Origin: JAGGSN01 sp965603725
GTDB lineage: Bacteria; Zixibacteria; MSB-5A5; UBA10806; 4484-95
NCBI GenBank assembly: GCA_965603725.1
Contig: CBFDEC010000001.1
Location: forward strand, 1-64,000
Length of the DNA stretch: 64,000 nt
Direction: 5' to 3'
Position numbers and translations under genes: made by a program. The notes beneath the pieces are model-generated. The model ran no database searches. It had not been told where the DNA came from and worked only from the letters and a program-made list of their open reading frames with translations. Numbering within the stretch: position 1 is the first letter of the stretch; every line of letters starts with the position of its first letter. Shown in pieces: positions 50,142 to 57,298 of this stretch.

Positions 50142-52447
50142 GCACAAAAAGGAATAACAAAGTCGACAAAAGTAAGCGTCTGACTTTTAAGAATTTTAAA
50201 ACCTCCCGTTTGCCCGGTTTCTATCGGCTGTCTGTTGAGCAAAGGCTGGCTTTTCTATCTCGAAGCTTCAACCTGTCTGAAAAAGAAATCGCCATGTTGC
50301 GGGACGGCAACGCGCTTCGTGTTGAGCATGCCGTTAATTTAGTTGAAAACGCCGTGGGTGTTTTTGGAATTCCATTAGGCTTAGGCTTGAACTTTTTCAT
50401 CGATGGCCGTGAACATATCATACCAATGGCCATCGAGGAGGCGTCTATAATTGCCTCGGCATCAAGAGCCGCCCTGATGATCAGGTCCGGCGGTGGTTTT
50501 CATACCAGGGTGGATGAGCCGGTGATGATTGGCCAGATCCAGGTTCTTCAATTGGCAGACCCTGAAAAATCGGCTGCAATTCTTAGAAAAAATAAGCAAA
50601 AAATAATAGACAGCGCTAATGAAGCTCATCCGCGAATGGTCGCTCGCGGCGGCGGTGTGCTTGACATTGAGACCCGCATCATTGACGGCGGCAAGGATAT
50701 TGGACCTATGCTGGTTGTCCATTTGCTTTACGATGTAAGGGAAGCTATGGGAGCCAATGCCGTCAGCGCCGCCTGTGAAACCGTTGGACCTGTCATTGAG
50801 AAAATTACAGGCGGTAGAACTAATTTGAAAATCTTATCCAATCTTGCAGACAGGCGTCTGGCTCGAGCATGGTTCAGTTTGCCTTTTGAACATCTTTCAA
50901 CGAAAAAATTAAAAGGCAATCAAATTGCGCAATTCATAGTTGAGGCTGACCATTTGGCCAGAGTTGATCCTTATCGAGCCGCAACTCACAATAAAGGTAT
51001 ATTTAATGGAATCTGTGCCGCTGGTTTAGCCCTTGGACAGGACTGGCGGGCAATCGAGGCAGGCGGTCATGCTTACGCCGCCCATGATGGACAATACCGC
51101 GGGCTCAGCAGCTATTCAATCGAAGGCAACTCTCTAAAGGGTTTCATAGAATTACCCCTTCAAGTCGGCTGGGTAGGAGGCACAGTCAAGTCTCATCCCG
51201 GTATACAAACTTTGCAGAATATCTCAGGCATTGAAAATTCCCGTCAATTGGCCGGTGTGCTGGCGGCAGTCGGACTTGGTCAGAATTTCGCCGCTTTATA
51301 TGCAATGTGTACCGAGGGTATCCAGAGGGGGCATATGGCTCTTCATGCCAGGAGCGTAGCTCTTAGCGTTGGCGTTCCCACTGATGAGGTCGAAAAGGTG
51401 GCGGATGAGATGATCCGCCGTGGTGAAATTAAGGTTTCAGTGGCTGAAGATATTTATCAGAAACTGCAGGATCTGCCAAAACCCAAACCCCGTAAAGACA
51501 AATTACCGGTCGAGGCATTTGCTCCGGGCAAGGTTATTTTATTTGGCGAACATGCTACTGTTTATGGTTATCCCGGTATTACAGCGGCTTTAGATATTGG
51601 ATTGAAAGTACGTATAAGCAACGATCTCGATGGACCGCGATTTTTAAAACCTCATTATAAGCAAGTCTTCCCTGTTTCCAGTTCCGATTTGGATGTCCGG
51701 CGTTTTTCAAAGGCCGTTGAACTGGCGCTGGCAACATACAATCTTCAAAGCGAACCGATTGCAATTGAAGTCGAGTCAGACCTTGTTCCCGGGATGGGAT
51801 TGGGCTCATCGGCTACATTTTCTACAGCGCTGTGCAAAGCCTTAAGCAAATACAAAGGAGAAGAACCGCCGAGCCAATTTGATATTGGTCTGTTTGAAAA
51901 GGTGCAGCAACTCGAATCGATCTTTCATGGTCATCCAAGCGGGATGGATGCCGCAACAGTTTTGTCAGAAGGCGTGCTCTGGTTCCGCAAAGGACCCCCG
52001 CGGGAAATTCTCCCGATTAGAATGCCGCACATGATGACCGGTATAGTCTGCCTGGTAGAGCCGGGAGTGTCGACTATCGAACTGGTAGAACGGGTAAAGA
52101 ACAAACGTCGGAGAAGCCCCATATATATTGATAACATCCTCGAACAGATTGGCAGCCTGACTGTCGATGCTGGAATCGCCCTCGGAACCGGCGACAGCAA
52201 TGAGCTTGGCCATTTGATGTTTCGCAACCATGAGCTGTTAGCTCGTCTGGGCGTATCAACTCCCGCCCTGGATAAGGCGGTTGAACTGTTGCTCGATTAT
52301 GGCGTTTTAGGCGCCAAATTAACCGGCAGCGGCGGCGGCGGAGCCGTAATCGCCCTGGTAGAGCCGCATGTTCAGTATGACCTTTTAGATGTGCTTGCTA
52401 AAGAATTCGCCATGATATTTCCGTTTACATTGGGGACCTCGGCATGA
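50138..52447 (+). CDS. Bifunctional HMG-CoA reductase (class II) - mevalonate kinase fusion
   Basis: 769 residues holding two mevalonate-pathway enzymes. Residues about 20-445 are class II HMG-CoA reductase. 'MAIEEAS' (E100-E101) carries the catalytic Glu, 'THNKGIFNGI' has K286, 'GQDWRAIEAGGHA' has D302, and 'GHMALHARS' has H399/H403. After a Pro/Lys linker ('LPKPKPRKDK'), a GHMP mevalonate kinase starts near 458. It shows 'APGKVILFGEHATVYGYPG', the ATP loop 'GMGLGSSATFSTAL', 'GHPSGMDAAT' with the catalytic Asp, and 'KLTGSGGGGAVIAL'. All sites look intact, so it should turn HMG-CoA into mevalonate and then 5-phosphomevalonate. TTG start, overlapping fni. Confidence 0.93.
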   Translation: MSTKRNNKVDKSKRLTFKNFKTSRLPGFYRLSVEQRLAFLSRSFNLSEKEIAMLRDGNALRVEHAVNLVENAVGVFGIPLGLGLNFFIDGREHIIPMAIEEASIIASASRAALMIRSGGGFHTRVDEPVMIGQIQVLQLADPEKSAAILRKNKQKIIDSANEAHPRMVARGGGVLDIETRIIDGGKDIGPMLVVHLLYDVREAMGANAVSAACETVGPVIEKITGGRTNLKILSNLADRRLARAWFSLPFEHLSTKKLKGNQIAQFIVEADHLARVDPYRAATHNKGIFNGICAAGLALGQDWRAIEAGGHAYAAHDGQYRGLSSYSIEGNSLKGFIELPLQVGWVGGTVKSHPGIQTLQNISGIENSRQLAGVLAAVGLGQNFAALYAMCTEGIQRGHMALHARSVALSVGVPTDEVEKVADEMIRRGEIKVSVAEDIYQKLQDLPKPKPRKDKLPVEAFAPGKVILFGEHATVYGYPGITAALDIGLKVRISNDLDGPRFLKPHYKQVFPVSSSDLDVRRFSKAVELALATYNLQSEPIAIEVESDLVPGMGLGSSATFSTALCKALSKYKGEEPPSQFDIGLFEKVQQLESIFHGHPSGMDAATVLSEGVLWFRKGPPREILPIRMPHMMTGIVCLVEPGVSTIELVERVKNKRRRSPIYIDNILEQIGSLTVDAGIALGTGDSNELGHLMFRNHELLARLGVSTPALDKAVELLLDYGVLGAKLTGSGGGGAVIALVEPHVQYDLLDVLAKEFAMIFPFTLGTSA

Positions 52448-53415
52448 TAACTCGGGTTACTGCCCGTGCTTATGCCAACATCGCTTTAGTTAAATACTGG
52501 GGTAAAAAGCCGGGACCCGGAAACATTCCAGCTACACCGTCTATATCATTTACTCTGAAAGCTCTAAGAACCGATACTATAATAGAACGATCCGTTACCG
52601 GTAAAGACAGGTTTTTTTTAAACGGCACACCTGCCGACAAACAAACAACCGGAAGATTGAAAAATTACCTTGATTACTGGCGTAATAATAATCTTATAGA
52701 TGGCTGCTTTGATATTTCATCGGTTAACAATTTCCCTACAAAAGCCGGTCTGGCTTCAAGCTCATCCGGTTTTGCCGCTTTAGCGGTTGGATTGGGCGCT
52801 TTTTGCAAACTGAAATTAAGACGGCAACAGCTGTCACGTCTTGCCCGTATAGGCAGCGGTTCGGCTGCCCGCTCTGTAGTCGGCGGTCTGGCGGCGTTTC
52901 CACTAAGTTCTGACCCGGCGGCCAGGATGCTAATCCCATCCGGTGAAGCGCCCTGGGGTATGGTTATAACCATAGTCGATGATGGTGAGAAGAAAATCGG
53001 TTCGAGGCAGGGAATGGAAATATGCCGCAAACACAGCCCGTATTACAAATCGTGGATTTCCCGGGCAGTGTCTGATTATAAGCGGATGCTTTCTGCCTTG
53101 CGCAAACTTGATTTCACCCTTGTTGGGGAGATTACCGAGGCTAACGCCCTGGCTATGCATGCCTGTATGATTGGCGCCAGACCGTCTCTTTTATACTGGA
53201 CACCGACGACTCTTGAAATAATTAAAACAGCCCAGAGATTGCGCGATAAGGGACTTGAAACTTATATCACTATCGATGCCGGCCCGAATGCGGTTTTGCT
53301 GGGCAAAAAAGAAGACCTTTCCAGAATTTCCCGATATGTCAGGCAGATTAGCGGTGTAAAATCAGTTATCAAAAGCGGTCCGGGTGATGGCGCGATGATA
53401 ATAAAATGGAATTGA
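52444..53415 (+). CDS. mvaD: Diphosphomevalonate decarboxylase
   Basis: 323 residues of the GHMP family. 'AYANIALVKYWGK' and 'PATPSISFTL' are the decarboxylase signatures, 'GLASSSSGFAALAVGLGAF' is the ATP loop, and 'RIGSGSAARSVVGGLAAF' is the following conserved block. The late motif is 'TIDAGPNAVLLG'. It makes isopentenyl diphosphate from diphosphomevalonate, using ATP. Its ATG overlaps the stop of the fusion gene (ATGA), and its own end overlaps the next gene by 10 nt. Confidence 0.94.
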   Translation: MITRVTARAYANIALVKYWGKKPGPGNIPATPSISFTLKALRTDTIIERSVTGKDRFFLNGTPADKQTTGRLKNYLDYWRNNNLIDGCFDISSVNNFPTKAGLASSSSGFAALAVGLGAFCKLKLRRQQLSRLARIGSGSAARSVVGGLAAFPLSSDPAARMLIPSGEAPWGMVITIVDDGEKKIGSRQGMEICRKHSPYYKSWISRAVSDYKRMLSALRKLDFTLVGEITEANALAMHACMIGARPSLLYWTPTTLEIIKTAQRLRDKGLETYITIDAGPNAVLLGKKEDLSRISRYVRQISGVKSVIKSGPGDGAMIIKWN

Positions 53416-54341
53416 AAAGAGTTAGAATTCCCGGTAAAGTGATGCTTTCCGGTGAATATGCAGTTTTGTATGGAGCGACTGCAGTTTTAGCGCCGGTACC
53501 ACGATATCTTGAGATTGCGGAAACTTCCTTGCCCCCGCAATCATCATATTCAAAGGTAATAGATATCGCCTTGAAACACATAATACCGGAGATTGCGGAA
53601 TTTGAAAAAAAATCCGGAGTTCCCCATTTGCATGTCGATTGCCATGAGTTTTATTATCATGGCGACAACATGAAATCAATTAAGCTTGGCCTTGGCTGTT
53701 CAGCGGCTGAGGCTGTAGGTGTTGTGGCTTTGAGATATGAAAGAGCCGGAAGAGCTTATTCTGATTATACCGATGAAATATTTCAACATGCCGTTAAAAT
53801 TCATAATACAGCGCAATCCAAACTTGGCAGCGGCGCCGATGTTGCCGTCTGCTCATACGGCAAGCCATTGAAGTTTAGAATATTGGAAGACGGTTATAAT
53901 ATCAGTTTGATTGATCCTGACCAGATTAAGACTCAGATGCCTTTTTATTTAGTCTGGACCGGACAATCTGCCGATACCCGCAGTATGGTGAAACAATTTC
54001 AGAGATATATTAAAAGCGGCGATGAAAAAGTTAAAGAGTATCTGGCAAATCTTATAGATGCCAGCAACAAACTGGCAGAGTTGTGGTTTGATTCATCCCG
54101 ACAGGAATTGTTTGAATTAATCGATATATTCAATCAGGCCATGCAAAAATGCGCCTTACAGGCCGGAATATCATACAGGCTGCCAATCCATGATGAGATA
54201 GAAAAATGGGCGCTAAGGCATGGCGGGCGAGCCAAGCCCACCGGAGCCGGCGGCGGAGATATGATTCTACTTGCCGGCGATTTACCGGTTGAGCAAATTA
54301 AACAAATGGTAATACCGCTGAAATTTGACTCCTTTTTTTAG
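53406..54341 (+). CDS. Phosphomevalonate kinase (GHMP family)
   Basis: 311 residues: 'VRIPGKVMLSGEYAVLYGAT' is the GHMP N-terminal motif, 'LGLGCSAAEAVGVVAL' the ATP loop, 'AQSKLGSGADVAVCSYG' the catalytic region, and 'KPTGAGGGDMILLA' the C-terminal loop. Position after mevalonate kinase and the decarboxylase points to phosphomevalonate kinase, which the pathway otherwise lacks here. The ATP loop has Cys where most have Ser ('LGCSAAE'), as in some bacterial PMKs. HMG-CoA synthase and thiolase are not in the window. Confidence 0.88.
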   Translation: MELKRVRIPGKVMLSGEYAVLYGATAVLAPVPRYLEIAETSLPPQSSYSKVIDIALKHIIPEIAEFEKKSGVPHLHVDCHEFYYHGDNMKSIKLGLGCSAAEAVGVVALRYERAGRAYSDYTDEIFQHAVKIHNTAQSKLGSGADVAVCSYGKPLKFRILEDGYNISLIDPDQIKTQMPFYLVWTGQSADTRSMVKQFQRYIKSGDEKVKEYLANLIDASNKLAELWFDSSRQELFELIDIFNQAMQKCALQAGISYRLPIHDEIEKWALRHGGRAKPTGAGGGDMILLAGDLPVEQIKQMVIPLKFDSFF

Positions 54342-54454
54342 ATAATATTGGTTATTGCGGAATAGACGCCTATTATTTCATATATGCCTTTAGTTCATTA
54401 GTATATAATGTAATATCCGCAAAAATATCTGGAAATTTCATGGCTATTCCTGCC

Positions 54455-54470
54455 TGGCACAGATTATGCT
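54455..54470 (+). promoter_or_regulatory. Sigma-54-like promoter of pilin gene 1
   Basis: TGGCAC at 54455-54460 and ATGCT at 54466-54470, with GG and GC exactly ten bases apart, matching the -24/-12 consensus TGGCAC-N5-TTGCT at all but one position. Start would be near 54481, a leader of about 115 nt. A TATAAT at 54536-54541 is an alternative. Confidence 0.55.
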
Positions 54471-54596
54471 TAATGATAAGTTATTATGGCCTGTTACAGT
54501 ATTAGAAGATTTAATAGACTGTCTGGAAAATGTTTTATAATACGGGCAAGTTACTGATTGTTTTGCCGATATTTAAATTAATTGGAGGTGGCTGTT

Positions 54597-55013
54597 ATGA
54601 AAAAATTTCAAAGCGGATTTACGCTTATTGAATTGATGATAGTAGTAGTTATAATCGGGATTCTCGCCGCTTTGGCAATACCCAGATTTATGTCCGCCGG
54701 AACCAAATCCAAGCAATCAGAAGCAAAACAGGTTCTTAAACAGATATATTCCATGCAGAGAGCCTACTTTATTGAACATGATACATACGCTCTTAACGGC
54801 GTAACTGCAAGTGCCGGCGATCCCTTAGCATTTATTTTACTGGCAATAGAAATCATGCCCGGGGCACGGTATTCATACACTATGACGGTTCCCAATCCCG
54901 ATCAGTTTTCATGTGCAGCCACGGCCAATCTTGACGATGATGTGGCTATAGATACCTGGACAATTGATAACACCGGAAATCTTCAATGCGCGGTTGATGA
55001 TTCGCAACTATGA
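54597..55013 (+). CDS. pilA: Type IV pilin, paralogue 1
   Basis: A 138-residue type IVa prepilin. The leader is MKKFQSG, with cleavage and methylation expected before F8; the mature N-terminus is 'FTLIELMIVVVIIGILAALA', with Glu5. The variable domain has 'SKQSEAKQVLKQIYSMQRAY' and ends in a strand-rich part with a probable Cys pair (C near 109 and 132). Proteins like this polymerise into surface pili for adhesion or twitching. The ATG at 54597 follows GGAGG. The second pilin gene, 430 bp downstream, is about half identical by eye. Confidence 0.93.
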   Translation: MKKFQSGFTLIELMIVVVIIGILAALAIPRFMSAGTKSKQSEAKQVLKQIYSMQRAYFIEHDTYALNGVTASAGDPLAFILLAIEIMPGARYSYTMTVPNPDQFSCAATANLDDDVAIDTWTIDNTGNLQCAVDDSQL

Positions 55014-55071
55014 TTGAAGTTATAATAGTTAATTAAATCACGGCAAATATCATTATCATATAAAAATATAA

Positions 55072-55096
55072 TACAGGGTTATATTATCCTGTTTTT
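55072..55096 (+). terminator. Terminator after pilin gene 1
   Basis: ACAGG (55073-55077) pairs with CCTGT (55088-55092), then TTTTT. The remaining spacer to 55442 holds the second sigma-54-like promoter and no gene. Confidence 0.5.
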
Positions 55097-55318
55097 CTTA
55101 CATTTAACTAACAAAATACAACCAGAATTATGACCGCAAATATCTGCCGATTTGCCCATTATCTTTCGAATATTCAATAAATCGATTTTGCGTTTTGCAA
55201 AATGCAACGGATTTTCTTTGATATTTAAAATCATAAAAACCATCAACTGTCCGATAAGTTAAACATAACCATTTATTGAATAGACAGTTACAGTTTACTA
55301 AAGGCGGGCGACTCATTC

Positions 55319-55334
55319 TGGCACAACATTTGTT
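55319..55334 (+). promoter_or_regulatory. Sigma-54-like promoter of pilin gene 2
   Basis: TGGCAC at 55319-55324, five bases, then TTGTT at 55330-55334; the consensus is TGGCAC-N5-TTGCT with one difference. Leader to the ATG at 55443 is about 100 nt. The arrangement mirrors pilin gene 1. Confidence 0.5.
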
Positions 55335-55442
55335 TAAATTGTCCATGTGGAAGGCAAATAACAAAAGCGAAACTAAAGAAAGAAGATAGGAAAACGATAA
55401 AGTAATTAGAAACAATTAACCCTAAAACCTGAGAGGTGAAAG

Positions 55443-55871
55443 ATGTTATGTAAGATGCACAAAAGCAACAGAAAAGGTTTTACACTGATCGAGCTGATGA
55501 TCGTGGTCGTTATCATCGGTATTTTGGCTGCCCTGGCTATTCCGCGCTTTATGCGTTCGACAACCAAGGCCAAACAGTCAGAGGCAAAACAGCTTTTGAA
55601 ACAGGTTTACACAATGCAAAGGGCATATCGTCAGGAACATGATACTTATACATGTGACGGCGCAACTGCCAGCGCTGTTGCCCCGGCCGGTTTTGCGGCA
55701 ATCGGCGTTGATGTTGGGGCAACCGCCCGTTATACTTATGTTATGGGTGCCGGCGTCGATGCCTTTCTCTGCACTGCCACGGCCAACCTCGACGATGATC
55801 CGGCTAACGACATCTGGACAATTGACCAGAATGGAACGTTAACCCCTGTATCAGACGACTCAATACTATAG
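55443..55871 (+). CDS. pilA: Type IV pilin, paralogue 2
   Basis: 142 residues with a 12-residue leader (MLCKMHKSNRKG) and mature 'FTLIELMIVVVIIGILAALA'. The next segment 'KQSEAKQLLKQVYTMQRAY' matches paralogue 1 closely; the C-terminal half differs more and is Ala/Asp-rich. Likely a second major or minor pilin of the same system. GAGAGG lies 8 nt before the ATG. It has its own sigma-54-like promoter and a strong terminator, so it is a single-gene unit. Confidence 0.93.
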   Translation: MLCKMHKSNRKGFTLIELMIVVVIIGILAALAIPRFMRSTTKAKQSEAKQLLKQVYTMQRAYRQEHDTYTCDGATASAVAPAGFAAIGVDVGATARYTYVMGAGVDAFLCTATANLDDDPANDIWTIDQNGTLTPVSDDSIL

Positions 55872-55894
55872 TTAGCGTTACAATTACTTCGAAT

Positions 55895-55923
55895 AAGGGA
55901 GCTGTTTTCAGCTCCCTTTTTTT
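55895..55923 (+). terminator. Strong rho-independent terminator after pilin gene 2
   Basis: AAGGGAGCTG (55895-55904), loop TTTT, CAGCTCCCTT (55909-55918), then a T run to 55923. A perfect 10-bp stem. Confidence 0.93.
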
Positions 55924-55967
55924 ATGTTGGATCAAAAGCATTTTTGTCTTTTTTTGTGTTTATGTAA

Positions 55968-57038
55968 TTATGACTTCCGAAGTAAATCGAAACCATAGCC
56001 CTCGTCAAGCTCCTTGCCGGTGTATTTTAGGTGCGAATCGCCGGTTTGTGAGAGAACATCACCGAAGGGGTAGTAATCAAACGAGGCTGTAATCCCTCCG
56101 GTAAATTCATTTAAAATCGCTGCCACAGAACCCCGGATGTCATTGACATAGTAATGCTTAAAAGTATGTCCGGTTTGAAACTTGGCCAGGCGCAGGCTGC
56201 CCAGATAGAGGTAATTATGGATTAAATCGCCATCCTCATCATATTCAGCAATCACCTGGTTGCCGGAGTAGATGTAATAAGTCACCAGTGTATCGTTACA
56301 CAGCCAGTAGCAGCATTTCGGAGCAGGATAGCCCATATAGCGCAAATAGTTGTCTAAATAAGTCACATCTATGCCGTTAATATAACCATTACAATCAACA
56401 TCGCCGCGGAATATCGGATAGGGAGGCGGAGGTCCTTTTTTGCTAATAAAATTGGATAAATATGTCACATCCGATTGATCGCAATCTCCGTCTTTATTGA
56501 CATCACCTGGCACAAACATGCAGGTGCTGGTATCATGTTCACATTTATCATTGGAACCGGATTCACAAGTTTCTATAGAATCGCAGGCAATACCGGTGTA
56601 GAATATCTTTTTCACCCTGTTGCCGGCAGCGTCATACTTAAACTCGAAACGCTTGATACTGTCCACAACAACCGAATCGAGATGATTGGCCTCATCGAAG
56701 AAATATTCGATGTTACTGTCTTTATCCTCGATTAAACAGCCCTTATCGTCCCATTCATAATTGTTTGGGGATTGCCCGGAAAGGTGGCTGAGTTTGTTGG
56801 TTAGATTTTCTATTGTTGTAGTATCGGAGTAAACTAATTCACCCGATACTACACATTCATCTAAGCAAAAACAATATGCTAAAACATCTATCCTCTCAGT
56901 TGATACGGGAATAAAACTTCCAGAGCTGCTGCTATTAACATCAACATAAATTGAATCCGGAGATTGTACTAAAGGACCACAAACCAAAACTGGATTTTTT
57001 CCAAACGAAAAAAGAGATAAAATTAATAAAGGATACAT
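55968..57038 (-). CDS. Truncated RHS/YD-repeat protein with internal dockerin-like module
   Basis: 356 residues. YD-repeat blocks ('FEFKYDAAGNRVKKI', 'VIAEYDEDGDLIHNYLYLG') lead into the RHS core 'YYVNDIRGSVAAILNEFTGG' and 'YYPFGDVLSQTGD', then 'KYTGKELDEGYGFDLL', where family proteins go on with 'ARYYDP' but this one stops. A dockerin-like pair ('GDVNKDGDCDQSDVTYLSNF', 'GDVDCNGYINGIDVTYLDNY') is inserted in the middle, odd for RHS proteins. The N-terminus has a short hydrophobic segment but no ribosome site, and an IS21-type end lies 14 bp upstream. It looks like a fragment of a larger gene, cut at both ends. Confidence 0.7.
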   Translation of the reverse strand: MYPLLILSLFSFGKNPVLVCGPLVQSPDSIYVDVNSSSSGSFIPVSTERIDVLAYCFCLDECVVSGELVYSDTTTIENLTNKLSHLSGQSPNNYEWDDKGCLIEDKDSNIEYFFDEANHLDSVVVDSIKRFEFKYDAAGNRVKKIFYTGIACDSIETCESGSNDKCEHDTSTCMFVPGDVNKDGDCDQSDVTYLSNFISKKGPPPPYPIFRGDVDCNGYINGIDVTYLDNYLRYMGYPAPKCCYWLCNDTLVTYYIYSGNQVIAEYDEDGDLIHNYLYLGSLRLAKFQTGHTFKHYYVNDIRGSVAAILNEFTGGITASFDYYPFGDVLSQTGDSHLKYTGKELDEGYGFDLLRKS

Positions 57039-57051
57039 TTGTGTAAACGGC

Positions 57052-57090
57052 GGGCGAAAAGTGTACCAGGTGGTGGGTGAAAAATGTACT
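57052..57090. mobile_element. Remnant IS21-type end: two 23-bp-period repeats
   Basis: GGGCGAAAAGTGTACC (57052-57067) and GGGTGAAAAATGTACT (57075-57090) are tandem near-repeats. Multiple short repeats of this kind, ending in TGTAC, are usual at IS21-family ends. No transposase remains next to it; the nearest IS21 remnant is at 47.6 kb. Confidence 0.5.
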
Positions 57091-57140
57091 GCCCTGTGGC
57101 TAAATTGTAGCTGCTTGATATTTGCCTGTTATCAACAAAG

Positions 57141-57166
57141 AAGGTAGTTGCCGACTGCCTTTTTTT
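57141..57166 (+). terminator. Orphan plus-strand terminator
   Basis: AAGGTAGT (57141-57148) pairs with ACTGCCTT (57154-57161) through one wobble pair, followed by TTTTT. No plus-strand gene precedes it, so it is probably left from a lost gene or element. Confidence 0.55.
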
Positions 57167-57252
57167 ATCCATAAGACACTGCAGCTATCTCGCTTAGTAT
57201 TGATATCCTCCCCATAGCGGCTTTATCGTATTGTTGACGCGGGGTAATAATA

Positions 57253-57275
57253 AAGGCGGCCATGAAGACCGCCTT
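57253..57275 (-). terminator. Hairpin after the giant secreted protein gene
   Basis: AAGGCGG (57253-57259) and CCGCCTT (57269-57275) form a stem 24 bp beyond the stop codon; the minus-strand tail is U-rich only in part (TATTATTA). Confidence 0.5.
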
Positions 57276-57298
57276 GAGTTTTCGTATTTACGTTACTT

